DNA from: Allomuricauda sp. TMED12
Lineage (GTDB): Bacteria > Bacteroidota > Bacteroidia > Flavobacteriales > Flavobacteriaceae
Direction of reading: 5' to 3'
DNA length: 49,572 nucleotides
Assembly (NCBI GenBank): GCA_002167435.2
Contig: NHBR02000142.1
Coordinates: forward strand, 3,489-53,060
Below, piece after piece: positions 33,647-43,272 of the stretch (position 1 is the first letter of the stretch; every line of letters begins with the position of its first letter). Under the pieces are notes generated by a model, which saw only the letters and a list, made by a program, of their open reading frames with translations, was not told the origin of the DNA and searched no databases. Made by a program: the position numbers and the translations under genes.

Positions 33647-35554
33647 ATGTACCAGCCTTATCAAGAAGAATTAAGATTTGAGAAAATCCACACAATTATC
33701 CACGGGGATTCCGATGTAGCTTCGTTGTCAGTTGCCAACGAAATTGCGAGCTTGATCAAACAGAAGCAAGAACAGGGAACAAAAACCGTTTTAGGTTTGG
33801 CCACAGGTTCTACTCCTGTAAAAGTGTATGAATACTTAGTACAGTTCCACAAAGAGGGACGCTTAAGTTTCAAAAATGTAATCACCTTTAACTTGGATGA
33901 ATACTTCCCAATGGAACCCGATTCCATCCATAGTTATGTAAGGTTTATGAACGAACACCTATTCGATCATATTGATATTGAACCGCACAACATTCATATT
34001 CCGGATGGAAATCTTTCCATGGATGAAGTGAGGAAGTATTGTGAAGACTATGAGGAAAAAATAAAGAATGTAGGCGGCATAGATATCCAAGTCCTGGGAA
34101 TTGGACGAACAGGGCACATTGGTTTTAACGAACCAGGCTCCACATTGAACAGTAAAACACGTTTAATTCGCTTAGATAGAGTTACCAGACTTGATGCTGC
34201 CAGTGACTTTTTTGGAGAGGAAAATGTACCCAAGAGAGCCATAACCATGGGGGTGGGAACAATAATGAATGCCCGCAAGGTAATCCTAATGGCCTGGGGA
34301 GAAGGAAAATCCAGTATTATTCAACAAGCCGTCGAAGGAGAGATAAAAGAATCTGTTCCGGCAACTTTCCTACAACATCATGAAAATTGTGATTTTGTTC
34401 TGGATGAGGCAGCCGCTTCTTCCTTAACAAGGATTAAAACACCTTGGCTGGCCACAGAATGTGATTGGGACGATCAATTAATCAAAACTGCCACCATATG
34501 GCTCTCAGAAAAACTTGGCAAGGCTATTCTTAAGTTGACAAATGAAGATTATAATGAATATGGAATGGGGAACCTTATTGCAGAAATCGGTTCCGCAGAA
34601 CAAATAAACCTAAAGGTCTTTAATCAACTACAACATACCATAACCGGTTGGCCGGGCGGAAAACCTAATGCAGATGACAGCCAAAGACCTGAAAGAGCTG
34701 AACCTCACCCAAAAACATCGTTGATTTTCAGCCCCCACCCAGATGACGATGTAATCTCGATGGGAGGTACTTTGCTCCGATTGGTTGATCAGGGGCATAA
34801 TGTGCATGTGGCTTATCAAACTTCAGGGAACATTGCTGTTTTCGATGACGAGGTAATACGTTTCTTGGACTTCGCTACGGATATACAAAAAGATAACAAA
34901 GAACTTAAAAAGAAATTCAAAGAGGTTCGCGAGTTTTTAGCGAATAAAAAACCCGGAGAGCTGGACAGCCCAGAAGTACAAGAGTTTAAAGGTCTTATTA
35001 GAAAAGGAGAAGCACTAGCGGCTTGCAGGTATTGCGGGGTACTAGAAGAAAATGCCCATTTCCAAAACTTACCGTTCTATGAAACGGGTGCAGTAAGAAA
35101 AAAGCCTCTTTCCGATGAAGATGTTCAGATAACCTACGACCTCCTCAACAAGCTCAAACCGCATCAGATTTTTGCTGCTGGCGATTTATCCGATCCACAC
35201 GGGACACACAGGGTATGTCTTCAAATTATATTCAAAGCACTCGAGAAATTGAAGGAAGACAGAGTGGATTGGATAAGAAATTGCTACGTATGGTTGTACC
35301 GGGGCGCTTGGCAGGAATGGGATATTGCCGATATGGAAATGGCCGTGCCTATTGGACCCAAAGACATGTCCAGAAAAATTAATGCCATATTTAAGCATCA
35401 ATCCCAAAAGGACAGTGCCATGTTCCCAGGAAACGATGAACGGGAATTTTGGCAACGTGCGGAGCAGAGAAACAAAGAAACAGCTAACAGATACAATGAA
35501 CTTGGAATGGCCGAATATGAGGCCATGGAGGGCTTTGTACGATACCACTTTTAA
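33647..35554 (+). CDS. nagB: NagB-like glucosamine-6-phosphate deaminase fused to PIG-L deacetylase
   Basis: From the ATG at 33647 the protein is 635 residues. Residues 1-300 are NagB-like (TGSTPVKVYEYL 53-64, NLDEYF 82-87, GIGRTGHIGFNEP 151-163). In E. coli NagB the catalytic loop carries Asp141 (NDGHIAFNEP); here the corresponding residue is Thr155, while the other ones (Asp84, His157, Glu162) are kept. Residues about 355-600 are a PIG-L/LmbE zinc deacetylase domain (SPHPDDDVISMGG at 362-374, DPHGTHRVC later). NagB turns GlcN-6-P into Fru-6-P and ammonia; PIG-L enzymes deacetylate GlcNAc groups. Such two-domain proteins are usual in Bacteroidota but are often labelled deaminase-like. It leads the nagB-susC-susD operon. 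Confidence 0.87.
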   Translation: MYQPYQEELRFEKIHTIIHGDSDVASLSVANEIASLIKQKQEQGTKTVLGLATGSTPVKVYEYLVQFHKEGRLSFKNVITFNLDEYFPMEPDSIHSYVRFMNEHLFDHIDIEPHNIHIPDGNLSMDEVRKYCEDYEEKIKNVGGIDIQVLGIGRTGHIGFNEPGSTLNSKTRLIRLDRVTRLDAASDFFGEENVPKRAITMGVGTIMNARKVILMAWGEGKSSIIQQAVEGEIKESVPATFLQHHENCDFVLDEAAASSLTRIKTPWLATECDWDDQLIKTATIWLSEKLGKAILKLTNEDYNEYGMGNLIAEIGSAEQINLKVFNQLQHTITGWPGGKPNADDSQRPERAEPHPKTSLIFSPHPDDDVISMGGTLLRLVDQGHNVHVAYQTSGNIAVFDDEVIRFLDFATDIQKDNKELKKKFKEVREFLANKKPGELDSPEVQEFKGLIRKGEALAACRYCGVLEENAHFQNLPFYETGAVRKKPLSDEDVQITYDLLNKLKPHQIFAAGDLSDPHGTHRVCLQIIFKALEKLKEDRVDWIRNCYVWLYRGAWQEWDIADMEMAVPIGPKDMSRKINAIFKHQSQKDSAMFPGNDEREFWQRAEQRNKETANRYNELGMAEYEAMEGFVRYHF

Positions 35555-35604
35555 CAAAAACAAACTACTTGTTTAAACTAAACTCAATTAAACTACTCAT
35601 TTTT

Positions 35605-38577
35605 ATGCGAAAACTTCATGATTATTTAGGATTGAAGTTCCGATTGGTGCTATTCGCGCTAATGGTATCGACGCTATCAGCGTTTGGCCAAAGCCAGTAC
35701 ACCTTTACAGGAACTGTTACGGAAACCGGCACCAACCTCCCATTGGCAGGTGCATCGGTATTTATTGAAAATACATCATTCGGTACCGTTACCGACTTTG
35801 ATGGAAACTACAGCTTTACAGCTACTCTAGAATCCGGAGCACACACCTTAGTGTTTAGTTCCCTTGGTTTTACAACCCAAAAAATGTCTATTGATGCTGG
35901 TGGAAATTTAACCATCTCTACGGACACCTCACTTGCCGAAGACCTTTTGAGTCTGGATGAGGTAATAGTGACCGGTAGTGGAGCTGGAGTAAACAAAAGA
36001 ACCTTAGGTAATGCCATTTCATCGGTGAAGGCCGAACAATTGACAGAAAATGGTGCTACTCAAATTGATCAAGCGATTGCTGGAAAGATTACAGGGGCCT
36101 TGGTTCAACAAAACTCTGGAGACCCGGCAGGTGGAATTAGTATCCGCTTAAGAGGACCGAGTACCATTTCAGGTAGTTCCGACCCTTTGTATATCGTAGA
36201 TGGTATCATCATCAGTAATTCAAGTAATGAATTGGTCGACCTTGGGGGTAATACCCAAAATAGGTTGGCGGACATAAACCCGAACGACATTGAAAAAATC
36301 GAGGTGATCAAAGGAGCTGCCGCTGCTGCAATCTATGGTTCTCGAGCAAGCAATGGTGTGGTTCAAATCTTTACAAAACAAGGTAGTAGTGGCGAGCCAA
36401 AATTCACCTTTACGACCAATGCCAGGATAAATGAACTTAGAAAGGAAATTGACTACAACACGGTCCAGTTAGCATGGGAAGTTCCTACGGACAGAGCAAA
36501 TTTAGCAACCTACGAGACCGAACGTTACAATCTACAAGATGAAATATTCGATACAGGTTTTGGTATTGAAAACTATCTATCCATGACCGGTGGTTCTGAA
36601 AAAACTTCCTACTACTTATCTGCATCCCATTTGGATAATGAAGGAATTGTTAAAAACACCAATTTTAAGAGGTATGGCTTTAAAGCCAACATCACACAAA
36701 AAGCATTTGATTGGTTGGATATTACAGGAGGGTTCAACTATGTACGAAGTGTAAGTAAGGATGTACCAAATGGGGGTATCAACAATGCATATGGCGCTAT
36801 TACCGGCTATGTGTTCAGCGACAACTCTGTAGACCCTTCACCTGATGAATCTGGAGTTTATCCCGTTACATCTTTATTGGTGCCAAGAACAAACCCTGCC
36901 GAAGCAGTGGCGCGTTTTGATTTTGGGCAAAAGACCAACCGTTTTATCACAAGCCTTGCGTTGAATGCCAAATTCAACGACCACTTGAGTGCCAAATATA
37001 CCTTTGGTATGGATTATTACAATCAATCAGCTACTGCATACATACCTATAAACAATACCTCTCCCAATGGAGATGGATATTCAAGAAGAGCGGATTTGAA
37101 TAACTTCCAGTATAACTCGGACCTTAATGTAACCTACAGGACTGACTTAACAGATGTTATCAGTTCTACCTCAACCATTGGTGGGTCTTGGCAGTATGAA
37201 GAACGTCAAAGTGTAGGAATAAATGCTACTGGACTTCCTCCCTTAGTACAAACAGCAACCGGCGGAAGTATTTTGGAACAAGGAGAAAGTCGTTCGCAAA
37301 TTTCTTATTGGGGAGCCTTTTTCCAGCAATCATTCGCATTTAACGATAAAATTTATGTGAACGGAGCTATTAGAATGGACGGAGCCTCAACTTTTGGAGA
37401 GGATGAGCGTAACCAAGTATACTTTAAAGCAAGTGGTTCCTACGTAATGTCCGACGAGGATTTTTGGAAAGATACCTTCGGAGATACTTTCAATATTTTT
37501 AAACTAAGGGCCTCATGGGGTCAAGCGGGTAACCTAACAGCCCTAGGTGCTTACGCAAGGTTCACAAATTATAATCCTTCGGCCTTGACAGGCGCCGTAA
37601 GCCTTATTCCAAGTACGCTTCAAGGTAATGCCGATCTAAAACCTGAACGACAGGATGAATTTGAATTTGGTTTCGATTCAGGATTTTTAGAAAATAGATT
37701 GGGTATAGAATTTACCTACTACAAACAAAAAGTGACCGACCTACTCTTACAAAGAGTATTAGGTCCATCCAGTGGGTTCGGTTCTAGATTTGAAAACGTG
37801 GGGAATCTAGAGAATACAGGTGTAGAAGTTTTATTAAGAGGAACCCCTATCAAATCACAAGATTTCAATTGGGATGTTACAGCTACATTTTCAAAAAACA
37901 AAAATGAAGTAACCAATGTTGCAGGTGGTGGAAGAATAGCTATTGGCGGTAGTTTTGCAACGAACTACGTAATTGAAGGAGAGCCGTTGGGTGTCTTCTA
38001 TCGTCAATTCTATGCCAGAAATGAAGATGGATCCATAGCTCTTGACGAGAATGGATATCCGTTTAGAGGAACCACCGAAGATGGCGAAGCATCCAAGGTG
38101 ATCGGAGATCCAAATCCAGATTGGTTCGGTTCGTTCATCAACGAATTCTCTTATAAAGATTTTGGACTTAGGGTTCAATTTGATGCCATCCAAGGTTATG
38201 ATGTATTCAACTGGAACCGAAGACTATTAGACAATGTAATCTTTGGTGGAGGCGCACAAGTTGGTGAAGAGTTGTTGGGTAACCTTCCTAAAGGATATGG
38301 TAGTGCTCAAGCCAACATCTTCGAAGAGTTTGTAGAAGACGGTTCCTTTGTAAAACTCAGAGAGATAGCTTTGAGCTATACCTTAAAACCAAAATGGGAT
38401 TATATAGACAATGTTAAGTTTAGTCTAGTAGGACGTAACCTTATCTCTTGGGACGATTACTCTGGATGGGATCCAGAAGTAAGTGCTGCCGGTCAAAGTA
38501 ACGGTGTGCGAGGATTCGATTTTGCTACGGTGCCAATACCGAGAACATATCAGTTGGGCGTTAACGTAAGCTTCTAA
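35605..38577 (+). CDS. SusC/RagA-type TonB-dependent receptor
   Basis: A 990-residue outer-membrane receptor from the ATG at 35605 (signal peptide ending STLSAFGQ). After the signal comes a CarboxypepD_reg-like domain (FTGTVTETGTNLPLAGASVF), then a plug domain with VTGSGAGVNKRTLGNAI and the SusC-specific LYIVDGIII motif, and a 22-strand barrel ending GVNVSF. It imports glycans with the SusD lipoprotein encoded 17 nt downstream. Genes in this locus suggest cell-wall-derived oligosaccharides as substrate. It lies 50 nt after the NagB-like gene, so both are probably in one operon. Confidence 0.93.
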   Translation: MRKLHDYLGLKFRLVLFALMVSTLSAFGQSQYTFTGTVTETGTNLPLAGASVFIENTSFGTVTDFDGNYSFTATLESGAHTLVFSSLGFTTQKMSIDAGGNLTISTDTSLAEDLLSLDEVIVTGSGAGVNKRTLGNAISSVKAEQLTENGATQIDQAIAGKITGALVQQNSGDPAGGISIRLRGPSTISGSSDPLYIVDGIIISNSSNELVDLGGNTQNRLADINPNDIEKIEVIKGAAAAAIYGSRASNGVVQIFTKQGSSGEPKFTFTTNARINELRKEIDYNTVQLAWEVPTDRANLATYETERYNLQDEIFDTGFGIENYLSMTGGSEKTSYYLSASHLDNEGIVKNTNFKRYGFKANITQKAFDWLDITGGFNYVRSVSKDVPNGGINNAYGAITGYVFSDNSVDPSPDESGVYPVTSLLVPRTNPAEAVARFDFGQKTNRFITSLALNAKFNDHLSAKYTFGMDYYNQSATAYIPINNTSPNGDGYSRRADLNNFQYNSDLNVTYRTDLTDVISSTSTIGGSWQYEERQSVGINATGLPPLVQTATGGSILEQGESRSQISYWGAFFQQSFAFNDKIYVNGAIRMDGASTFGEDERNQVYFKASGSYVMSDEDFWKDTFGDTFNIFKLRASWGQAGNLTALGAYARFTNYNPSALTGAVSLIPSTLQGNADLKPERQDEFEFGFDSGFLENRLGIEFTYYKQKVTDLLLQRVLGPSSGFGSRFENVGNLENTGVEVLLRGTPIKSQDFNWDVTATFSKNKNEVTNVAGGGRIAIGGSFATNYVIEGEPLGVFYRQFYARNEDGSIALDENGYPFRGTTEDGEASKVIGDPNPDWFGSFINEFSYKDFGLRVQFDAIQGYDVFNWNRRLLDNVIFGGGAQVGEELLGNLPKGYGSAQANIFEEFVEDGSFVKLREIALSYTLKPKWDYIDNVKFSLVGRNLISWDDYSGWDPEVSAAGQSNGVRGFDFATVPIPRTYQLGVNVSF

Positions 38578-38594
38578 TCTTAAAAAAATTGACA

Positions 38595-39929
38595 ATGAAA
38601 TTTTACAGATATTCTACATACAAGCTAATGTTTTTGCTAATAACAGTATTGGCAACTACATCGTGCGAAACAGATTTTGAAAATCCAAATGCCGCCGCTA
38701 GTGACCAAGTTTTCACTTCAAGGGAAGGCATATTGGCCACTACCATTGGAATGCAGGAACTGTATTCTACATCTGGGCTAAGGTATATTATTGAAACTCC
38801 TGCCATTACCACGAGGGAAGCCGGTATCACCACCACTTTCCAAAACATGATAGATTTGGAGGATGGTGGAGATATTCCCAATACCAATTCCAATGTTGTT
38901 GGACTATGGACTACCATGCTAAGAGTTATAGGAATCGCGGAGGACATTTCGGCCAATGCAACCACTCTTGATATTGATGCAGGAACCCAAAGCGGTTTAA
39001 TTGCAAACGCAAAACTATATCAAGCTATGAGTATTGGAGCCATGGCTCAAAATTATGAGCAAGTAATTGTGGTGACTTCTGAGGACAATCCTCCCTTTGT
39101 TTCTAGAACAGAAGGTTTCAATACCGCAATCTCTTTATTGAACGAAGCAAAAAGTGCCCTCGCCGCCAATCCCGTTTCAGCGGAGTTTGAAGCTGAAGTT
39201 TTGAGAGGTGATATCGATTTGGAAAACACCATAAATGCCATGTTGGCAAGGTTCAATCTATATGCCGGAAACTATGATGCTGCAATAAGCGCGGCATCGG
39301 AGGTTGATCAAACCTCCGGTTCGGTTTTCACTTACGATTCACAGAACTTAAACCCTATTTGGAGTCGAGTGTACCAAAACAGTGCACCAAATTTTAAACC
39401 GCGTGACAATTTTGGACTTCCGGATAGTTTTGTTTTTGAAGATGGTGACGGAAGATTCGATTTCTATTTGATTCCTTTGGATGAATTGAATCAAAATCAA
39501 TTACCAATAGAGGATTTGGCTGGTTTCTTTAATGCCGACACAGGCACTATCCCGATTTACCTTCCAGACGAGATGAACCTCATTATTGCTGAAGCCAATC
39601 TTAGAAAATCTTCTCCTGATACAGGAGCAGCAATTGCCGCTTTGAATTTGGTGTTGACCGATTCCGATGACATTTTTGGAGTAAATGCGAATGTTTCAGC
39701 ATATGCCGGCGATACTACCGTAGATGCCTTGTTGGACGAAGTATACAAAAACAGAAGAGCTGAATTGTTCTTGACGGGATCCAGCTTGGAGGATAGCAGA
39801 AGGTTTGGAAGACCAGAACCAACTCCCTCTGTCCAAAATTTTGATGAAGAACGTAATAGAAACTTCTATCCTTACCCTAACACGGAAAGAGATAACAATA
39901 CCAATACACCAGATGACCCAGCTATCTGA
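38595..39929 (+). CDS. SusD/RagB-type glycan-binding lipoprotein
   Basis: From the ATG at 38595 the protein is 444 residues. The N-terminus (YKLMFLLITVLATTSC) is a lipoprotein signal with the cysteine near 23. The tetratricopeptide-like helices of SusD/RagB follow (TIGMQELYSTSG, ARFNLYAGNYDAAISAASEV), and YLPDEMNLIIAEANLRKS plus YKNRRAELFLTGSSLEDSRR form the usual C-terminal part. It is the lid of the SusC transporter. A terminator stands 44 nt after the stop codon. Confidence 0.92.
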   Translation: MKFYRYSTYKLMFLLITVLATTSCETDFENPNAAASDQVFTSREGILATTIGMQELYSTSGLRYIIETPAITTREAGITTTFQNMIDLEDGGDIPNTNSNVVGLWTTMLRVIGIAEDISANATTLDIDAGTQSGLIANAKLYQAMSIGAMAQNYEQVIVVTSEDNPPFVSRTEGFNTAISLLNEAKSALAANPVSAEFEAEVLRGDIDLENTINAMLARFNLYAGNYDAAISAASEVDQTSGSVFTYDSQNLNPIWSRVYQNSAPNFKPRDNFGLPDSFVFEDGDGRFDFYLIPLDELNQNQLPIEDLAGFFNADTGTIPIYLPDEMNLIIAEANLRKSSPDTGAAIAALNLVLTDSDDIFGVNANVSAYAGDTTVDALLDEVYKNRRAELFLTGSSLEDSRRFGRPEPTPSVQNFDEERNRNFYPYPNTERDNNTNTPDDPAI

Positions 39930-39973
39930 TACGATTTTGTTTTTAAGTTGTTAGTTGTTTAATTTAATCTTGT

Positions 39974-40013
39974 AAAAAGGCCTACATTTAGTGCATACGT
40001 AGGCCTTTTTTTT
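39974..40013 (+). terminator. Intrinsic terminator between susD and the GHL10 gene
   Basis: AAAAAGGCCTAC (39974-39985) and GTAGGCCTTTTT (39999-40010) form a perfect 12-bp stem with a T run to 40013. The start codon of the next gene is at 40021, only 7 nt later, so a promoter for that gene cannot lie between. Partial read-through is the simplest way to express the genes that follow, giving high susC/susD and lower enzyme levels. Confidence 0.87.
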
Positions 40014-40020
40014 CGCTTAT

Positions 40021-41505
40021 ATGCAACGATTTTTATACATAATTCCCATACTTTTTTTACTGTCCTGTGCAACAACAAAAGCACCAAAAGAAGAATTCAG
40101 GGGCGTTTGGATTGCCACAGTTGCCAATATCGACTGGCCCAAACACCCAGATGACAATCTTGCCAAGAAAAAACAGGACTTCATCGGTATTCTCGATTTC
40201 TATAAAAAAATGAATTTTAATGCGGCCATCGTACAAGTACGAACGGCTGGAGATGCCTTCTACCCTACCGATTTGGCCCCTTGGTCCAGATATCTAACTG
40301 GAACTGAAGGAGAAGCTCCTAAAGGATTCGAAAAGCCACTTGAGTGGATGATAGCGGAAACCCACAAACGGGGCATGGAGTTCCATGCATGGCTCAATCC
40401 GTATCGAGCTACCGTTAGCCTTGATACCTCCTTACTCTCTAAAACACATGATTATTACCAACATCCTGATTGGATCATCAAATACGGTAAAAAGAACTAT
40501 TATAACCCTGGTCTTCCTGAAGTCCGCGAAAAATTCAATAACATCATTGAAGAACTGGTCACCAAATATGAAGTAGATGCCATTCACTTTGATGACTACT
40601 TTTATCCCTACAAAGTAGAAGGTGAAACTTTCAGTGATGAAGAGACCTTTAAAAAATATGGTTTGCAAGACCAAACTTTGGAAGATTGGCGGCGAAGCAA
40701 TGTGGATTCACTAGTAAGGAATGTCCACGAAACCATCAAAACAAATAAACCTTGGGTACAGTTTGGAATTAGCCCTTTTGGCGTTTGGAAAAACAAAAGC
40801 ACCGACCCAAGAGGTTCTGATACCAAAGCAGGACAAACCACTTATGAAGACCTTTACGCCGACCCCCTACTTTGGGTGAAGGAAGGCTGGCTGGACTATC
40901 TGGCACCCCAAGTATATTGGAGTATGGAGTATGCGGTTGCATCTCACAAAGTAATCACAACTTGGTGGGCCAACAACACCCCAAACACCAATCTTTATGT
41001 AGGAAACGGCACCTACAAAATCAAAAATAATGCGGACAAAGCGTGGAAAAAAAAGAACGAAATCCCAAAACAGTTGAATTTTGCAAGGGATTTGGAAAAC
41101 ATTGACGGTAATATATTTTTCAGCGCCAAATCATTGATTGGACAACACAAAAAAGTTAACAAAAAGCTTCAAAAGAAGTTTTATAGCCTTCCTGCAGAAA
41201 ACCCCGGACCCTTAAACAAAGTTGTGCGGGAGATACAATTACCCGCAATCGATTCAGTTCATCTCAACAATCAAGTATTGGACATCTGCATTAGCCACAC
41301 AGATGATATCCCTCGATTTTTGAATCTTTACATATCAAAAAGAGGGAAAACACAACTCGTTGGAAAAGAATATCTTTCAGAAAGTGATAGAGACGGATGT
41401 TATCAATTGAATTTGACCGAAAAACAACAACGAAGCAATTTGCAAATCAATATAAGTGATGCGTTTGGCAATCAAAGCGCCATGCAGCCGATTAATATAA
41501 AATAA
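40021..41505 (+). CDS. GHL10-family (DigH/YddW-like) lipoprotein glycosidase
   Basis: A 494-residue lipoprotein: MQRFLYIIPILFLLSC ends in the lipid-anchored cysteine. The family core starts FRGVWIATVANIDWP and continues FNAAIVQVRTAGDAFYP, EFHAWLNPYRA, NPGLPEVREKFN, VDAIHFDDYFYPY, GISPFGVWKN and YLAPQVYWSME, the TIM-barrel motifs of GHL10 (PF02638). HFDDYFYP holds candidate catalytic Asp residues. The E. coli member DigH (YddW) cuts denuded peptidoglycan strands, the closest studied relative I know. In this locus it would trim glycan strands in the periplasm or at the surface. It starts a chain of overlapping genes reaching AnmK. Confidence 0.9.
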   Translation: MQRFLYIIPILFLLSCATTKAPKEEFRGVWIATVANIDWPKHPDDNLAKKKQDFIGILDFYKKMNFNAAIVQVRTAGDAFYPTDLAPWSRYLTGTEGEAPKGFEKPLEWMIAETHKRGMEFHAWLNPYRATVSLDTSLLSKTHDYYQHPDWIIKYGKKNYYNPGLPEVREKFNNIIEELVTKYEVDAIHFDDYFYPYKVEGETFSDEETFKKYGLQDQTLEDWRRSNVDSLVRNVHETIKTNKPWVQFGISPFGVWKNKSTDPRGSDTKAGQTTYEDLYADPLLWVKEGWLDYLAPQVYWSMEYAVASHKVITTWWANNTPNTNLYVGNGTYKIKNNADKAWKKKNEIPKQLNFARDLENIDGNIFFSAKSLIGQHKKVNKKLQKKFYSLPAENPGPLNKVVREIQLPAIDSVHLNNQVLDICISHTDDIPRFLNLYISKRGKTQLVGKEYLSESDRDGCYQLNLTEKQQRSNLQINISDAFGNQSAMQPINIK

Positions 41506-41512
41506 ACTTGTA

Positions 41513-41995
41513 ATGCAGGACATGCTAGTTCGACTTTTGGATCTACCCGACATCTCAGATGAGGAAAAAAACCTTTTCGAGAAAGAAGGTATTAGTTTCA
41601 AAAGGCCCATCACACCAGAAAAAAGTATTGTAGTAGATTGGGTGGCCAAGCATTTTAGTAAAAATTGGGCGGATGAAACCGAAGCTGCCTTCACTTTCCT
41701 ACCCGTAAACTGTTTCATTGCCCAACGAAATCAAGAAATTTTGGGTTTTGCCTGTTTTGAAAGCACTGCAAAGAATTTTTTTGGCCCCACGGGAGTCCTT
41801 CAGACCGAAAGGGGGAAAGGCATTGGTAAAATTTTATTGACAAAAGCATTGCTTGCCCTAAAGGAAATGGGGTATACATACGCCATTATTGGAGGAGTTG
41901 GTCCTGCTTCCTACTATGAGAAAGTTGTGGATGCCAGAATCATTGAAAAGTCCGAAAAAAGTATTTATCAGAACCTATTAAAACATCCCAAATGA
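41513..41995 (+). CDS. GNAT-family acetyltransferase
   Basis: A 160-residue protein with the GNAT acetyl-CoA loop in TERGKGIGKILLTKALL (residues about 99-116) and the preceding strand EILGFACFEST. The substrate is unknown. It sits between the glycosidase and the AmpG-like permease, its TGA overlapping the permease ATG (ATGA). Acetylation of an amino sugar or of an amino-sugar phosphate would fit the neighbourhood but is only a guess. Confidence 0.87.
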   Translation: MQDMLVRLLDLPDISDEEKNLFEKEGISFKRPITPEKSIVVDWVAKHFSKNWADETEAAFTFLPVNCFIAQRNQEILGFACFESTAKNFFGPTGVLQTERGKGIGKILLTKALLALKEMGYTYAIIGGVGPASYYEKVVDARIIEKSEKSIYQNLLKHPK

Positions 41996-43272
41996 ATGTA
42001 GCTCCAAAAGACAAAAACGCTTGGCTGTGGATTCCCTTTTTATACTTTACCCAAGGAATTCCCTACATTCTTGTTGTAACCGTTTCCGTAATCATGTACA
42101 AAAGGTTGGGTATTGGCAATGCCGAAATAGGATTGTACACGAGTTGGCTATACCTCCCTTGGGTCATAAAACCTTTGTGGAGTCCCATTGTTGACCTAAA
42201 TGGCACAAAAAGAAAATGGTTTTTGGGTATGCAATTGGTCATTTCCCTGGCATTTTTAGGCATAGGCCTCTTTTTGCCATCAAACTCCTTTTTCATTATC
42301 ACCTTGGCTTTCTTTTGGATGGCTGCCTTTGCCTCAGCAACCAACGATATTGCTTCTGATGGTTATTACATGATTGGACTCACCCAAAAAAAGCAATCGT
42401 TTTTTATTGGCCTTCGCAGTACATTTTACAGATTGGCCATGGTGACAGGGCAAGGGCTGCTGGTTATTTTTGCAGGCTTCTTGGAGAACCAATACGGAGA
42501 CAACACCAAAGCGTGGTCTATTACAATGATAAGTGCCGCTGTTTTAATGGCTGCTTTGACCATTTCCAACTTTTTTACCGCACCAAAGTTTGAAGAACCC
42601 GCATCAGAATCCAAAGAAAAGCCAGCTGGTTTTATTGAAGTGTTCACCACATTTTTCAAAAAGCATCAAATCGGTGTTGCCCTTATGTTTGTATTGACGT
42701 ATCGTTTGGGAGAATCACAATTAGTGAAAATGGCCTCTCCTTTCTTGCTTGATGAATTGGAAGTAGGCGGATTGGCCTACTCCACAGAAGCCGTGGGAAC
42801 TATTTATGGCACGGTGGGTATCATTATGTTGTCTCTCGGAGGAATCTTGGGGGGAATTTTGATTTCTAGAGATGGGCTTAAAAAATGGATGCTACCCATG
42901 TTGCTTGCGCTAAACCTGCCCAATGCACTGTATGCTATACTTGCGATAACACAAACCACCAGTATTTATGCCGTGGTCGGCACTGTGATATTGGAACAAT
43001 TTGGATATGGTTTCGGGTTTGCTGCATTTATGATGTACCTCATTTATGTGGCCGAAGGCGCCTCCAAAACATCTCACTATGCCATTGCCACAGGATTTAT
43101 GGCATTAGGTATGATGCTGCCAGGCATGCTGAGCGGATACATTCAGGAATGGTTGGGCTACGACGGTTTCTTTATTTGGGTGGTTATTGCTGCATTACCC
43201 GCATTTTTGGTGCTTCGCTATTTAAAATACCCGTCAGATTACGGTAAAAAAACAGTTGAATCCAATGACTAA
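41992..43272 (+). CDS. AmpG-like MFS permease
   Basis: A 426-residue transporter with 12 or so membrane segments. It opens WIPFLYFTQGIPYILVVTVS and has the AmpG-type signature ASATNDIASDGYYMIG around residue 118-132, and WSPIVDLNGTKRKW between segments 2 and 3. AmpG imports GlcNAc-anhydroMurNAc muropeptides across the inner membrane in Gram-negative bacteria. It lies between the GNAT and a NagZ-like gene with 4- and 8-nt overlaps, as expected if the imported disaccharide is hydrolysed at once. Substrate is inferred from family and context. Confidence 0.85.
   Translation: MNVAPKDKNAWLWIPFLYFTQGIPYILVVTVSVIMYKRLGIGNAEIGLYTSWLYLPWVIKPLWSPIVDLNGTKRKWFLGMQLVISLAFLGIGLFLPSNSFFIITLAFFWMAAFASATNDIASDGYYMIGLTQKKQSFFIGLRSTFYRLAMVTGQGLLVIFAGFLENQYGDNTKAWSITMISAAVLMAALTISNFFTAPKFEEPASESKEKPAGFIEVFTTFFKKHQIGVALMFVLTYRLGESQLVKMASPFLLDELEVGGLAYSTEAVGTIYGTVGIIMLSLGGILGGILISRDGLKKWMLPMLLALNLPNALYAILAITQTTSIYAVVGTVILEQFGYGFGFAAFMMYLIYVAEGASKTSHYAIATGFMALGMMLPGMLSGYIQEWLGYDGFFIWVVIAALPAFLVLRYLKYPSDYGKKTVESND

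Noticed and set aside
42885..43247. 120-residue plus-strand frame within the permease gene
   Set aside because: Cys/His/Arg-rich shadow frame of a membrane protein gene.
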